From: Pseudomonadota bacterium | GTDB taxonomy: Bacteria > Pseudomonadota > Alphaproteobacteria > Rhizobiales > Tepidamorphaceae | Assembly: GCA_023458595.1 (NCBI GenBank) | Contig: JAEWYT010000127.1 | Span: 1 to 17,436 of the forward strand | Length of the DNA stretch: 17,436 nucleotides | Reading direction: 5' to 3' | Shown here: positions 17,268 through 17,436 of the stretch, one piece after another | Layout of the letters: each line of letters begins with the position of its first letter | Position numbering within the stretch: the stretch's first letter is position 1 | Translations under genes and position numbers: made by a program | The notes under the pieces: generated by a model | Database searches by the model: none | What the model saw: only the letters and a program-made list of their open reading frames with translations | Told to the model about the DNA's origin: nothing

Positions 17268-17297
17268 CCCAGAAAATTTTTCCTGAAAGGACGCGTT

Positions 17298-17436
17298 ATG
17301 AGCGGCGACTATGTTGTGAAGGACTTGGGGCTGGCGGAGTGGGGGCGCAAGGAGCTGGAGATCGCGGAGACGGAGATGCCGGGTCTGATGGCGACGCGGG
17401 AGGAGTACGGTCCCGCGCAGCCGTTGAAGGGGGCGC
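17298..17436 (+). CDS. ahcY: S-adenosylhomocysteinase, 5' part only (cut by window end)
   Basis: AhcY hydrolyses S-adenosylhomocysteine to adenosine and homocysteine in the methyl cycle. Only the first 46 codons are present. The visible N-terminus contains YVVKDLGLAEWGRKELEIAE, then MPGLM and REEYGP, which is the standard start of this family. The ATG at 17298 has AAGGA 6 bases upstream. It is the usual next gene after ptsH in rhizobial genomes, here with its own promoter and leader. Confidence 0.95.
   Translation, partial: MSGDYVVKDLGLAEWGRKELEIAETEMPGLMATREEYGPAQPLKGA

Overview
The window reads as chromosomal, high-GC DNA from an alphaproteobacterium, most likely of the order Hyphomicrobiales (Rhizobiales). 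The best evidence is the right half, which carries the rhizobial/Brucella-type block chvI-chvG-hprK-manX-ptsH-ahcY on the + strand. pckA and a HugZ/DUF2470-family gene lie immediately upstream on the - strand. I see no insertion sequences, phage genes, tRNAs, rRNAs or CRISPR arrays. No gene-free stretch exceeds about 190 bases.

Left part (60-7141, all - strand): an RND efflux operon consists of a periplasmic adaptor and an inner-membrane HAE1/AcrB-type permease 6 bases apart. A small exported DUF2066 protein gene follows 28 bases further on. After a 139-base gap comes lepA, the back-translocating elongation factor 4. No outer-membrane channel and no TetR-type regulator accompanies the pump.

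Middle (7302-10300, - strand): a compact three-gene operon reads arylamine N-acetyltransferase, then a gamma-glutamyltransferase-family protein (ATGA overlap), then an iodotyrosine-deiodinase-like flavoprotein of the nitroreductase superfamily (9-base gap). It is isolated from pckA by a strong intrinsic terminator and has its own candidate promoter. This is the most unusual combination in the window. The gamma-glutamyltransferase lacks a signal peptide and the expected substrate-binding arginine. The flavoprotein keeps the Glu-Tyr-Lys halotyrosine-binding triad at exact spacing.

Right part: pckA (gluconeogenic PEP carboxykinase, GTG start) and the HugZ-like gene run leftward. From the divergent intergenic region the ChvI/ChvG two-component system runs rightward. 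It is followed by the regulatory, sugar-transport-free PTS (short HPr kinase/phosphorylase, EIIA of the mannose family, HPr) and the start of S-adenosylhomocysteinase, which is cut by the window edge. ChvG senses the envelope or acidity state and phosphorylates ChvI. HprK and EIIA-Man act through HPr as a carbon/nitrogen and phosphate-donor sensor. In Brucella and Sinorhizobium these two systems are genetically linked, and neighbouring pckA is a natural metabolic partner. HPr carries an unusual low-complexity N-terminal extension with an in-frame 15-bp tandem repeat. ahcY has its own well-formed sigma-70-like promoter and a leader with two mutually exclusive stems.
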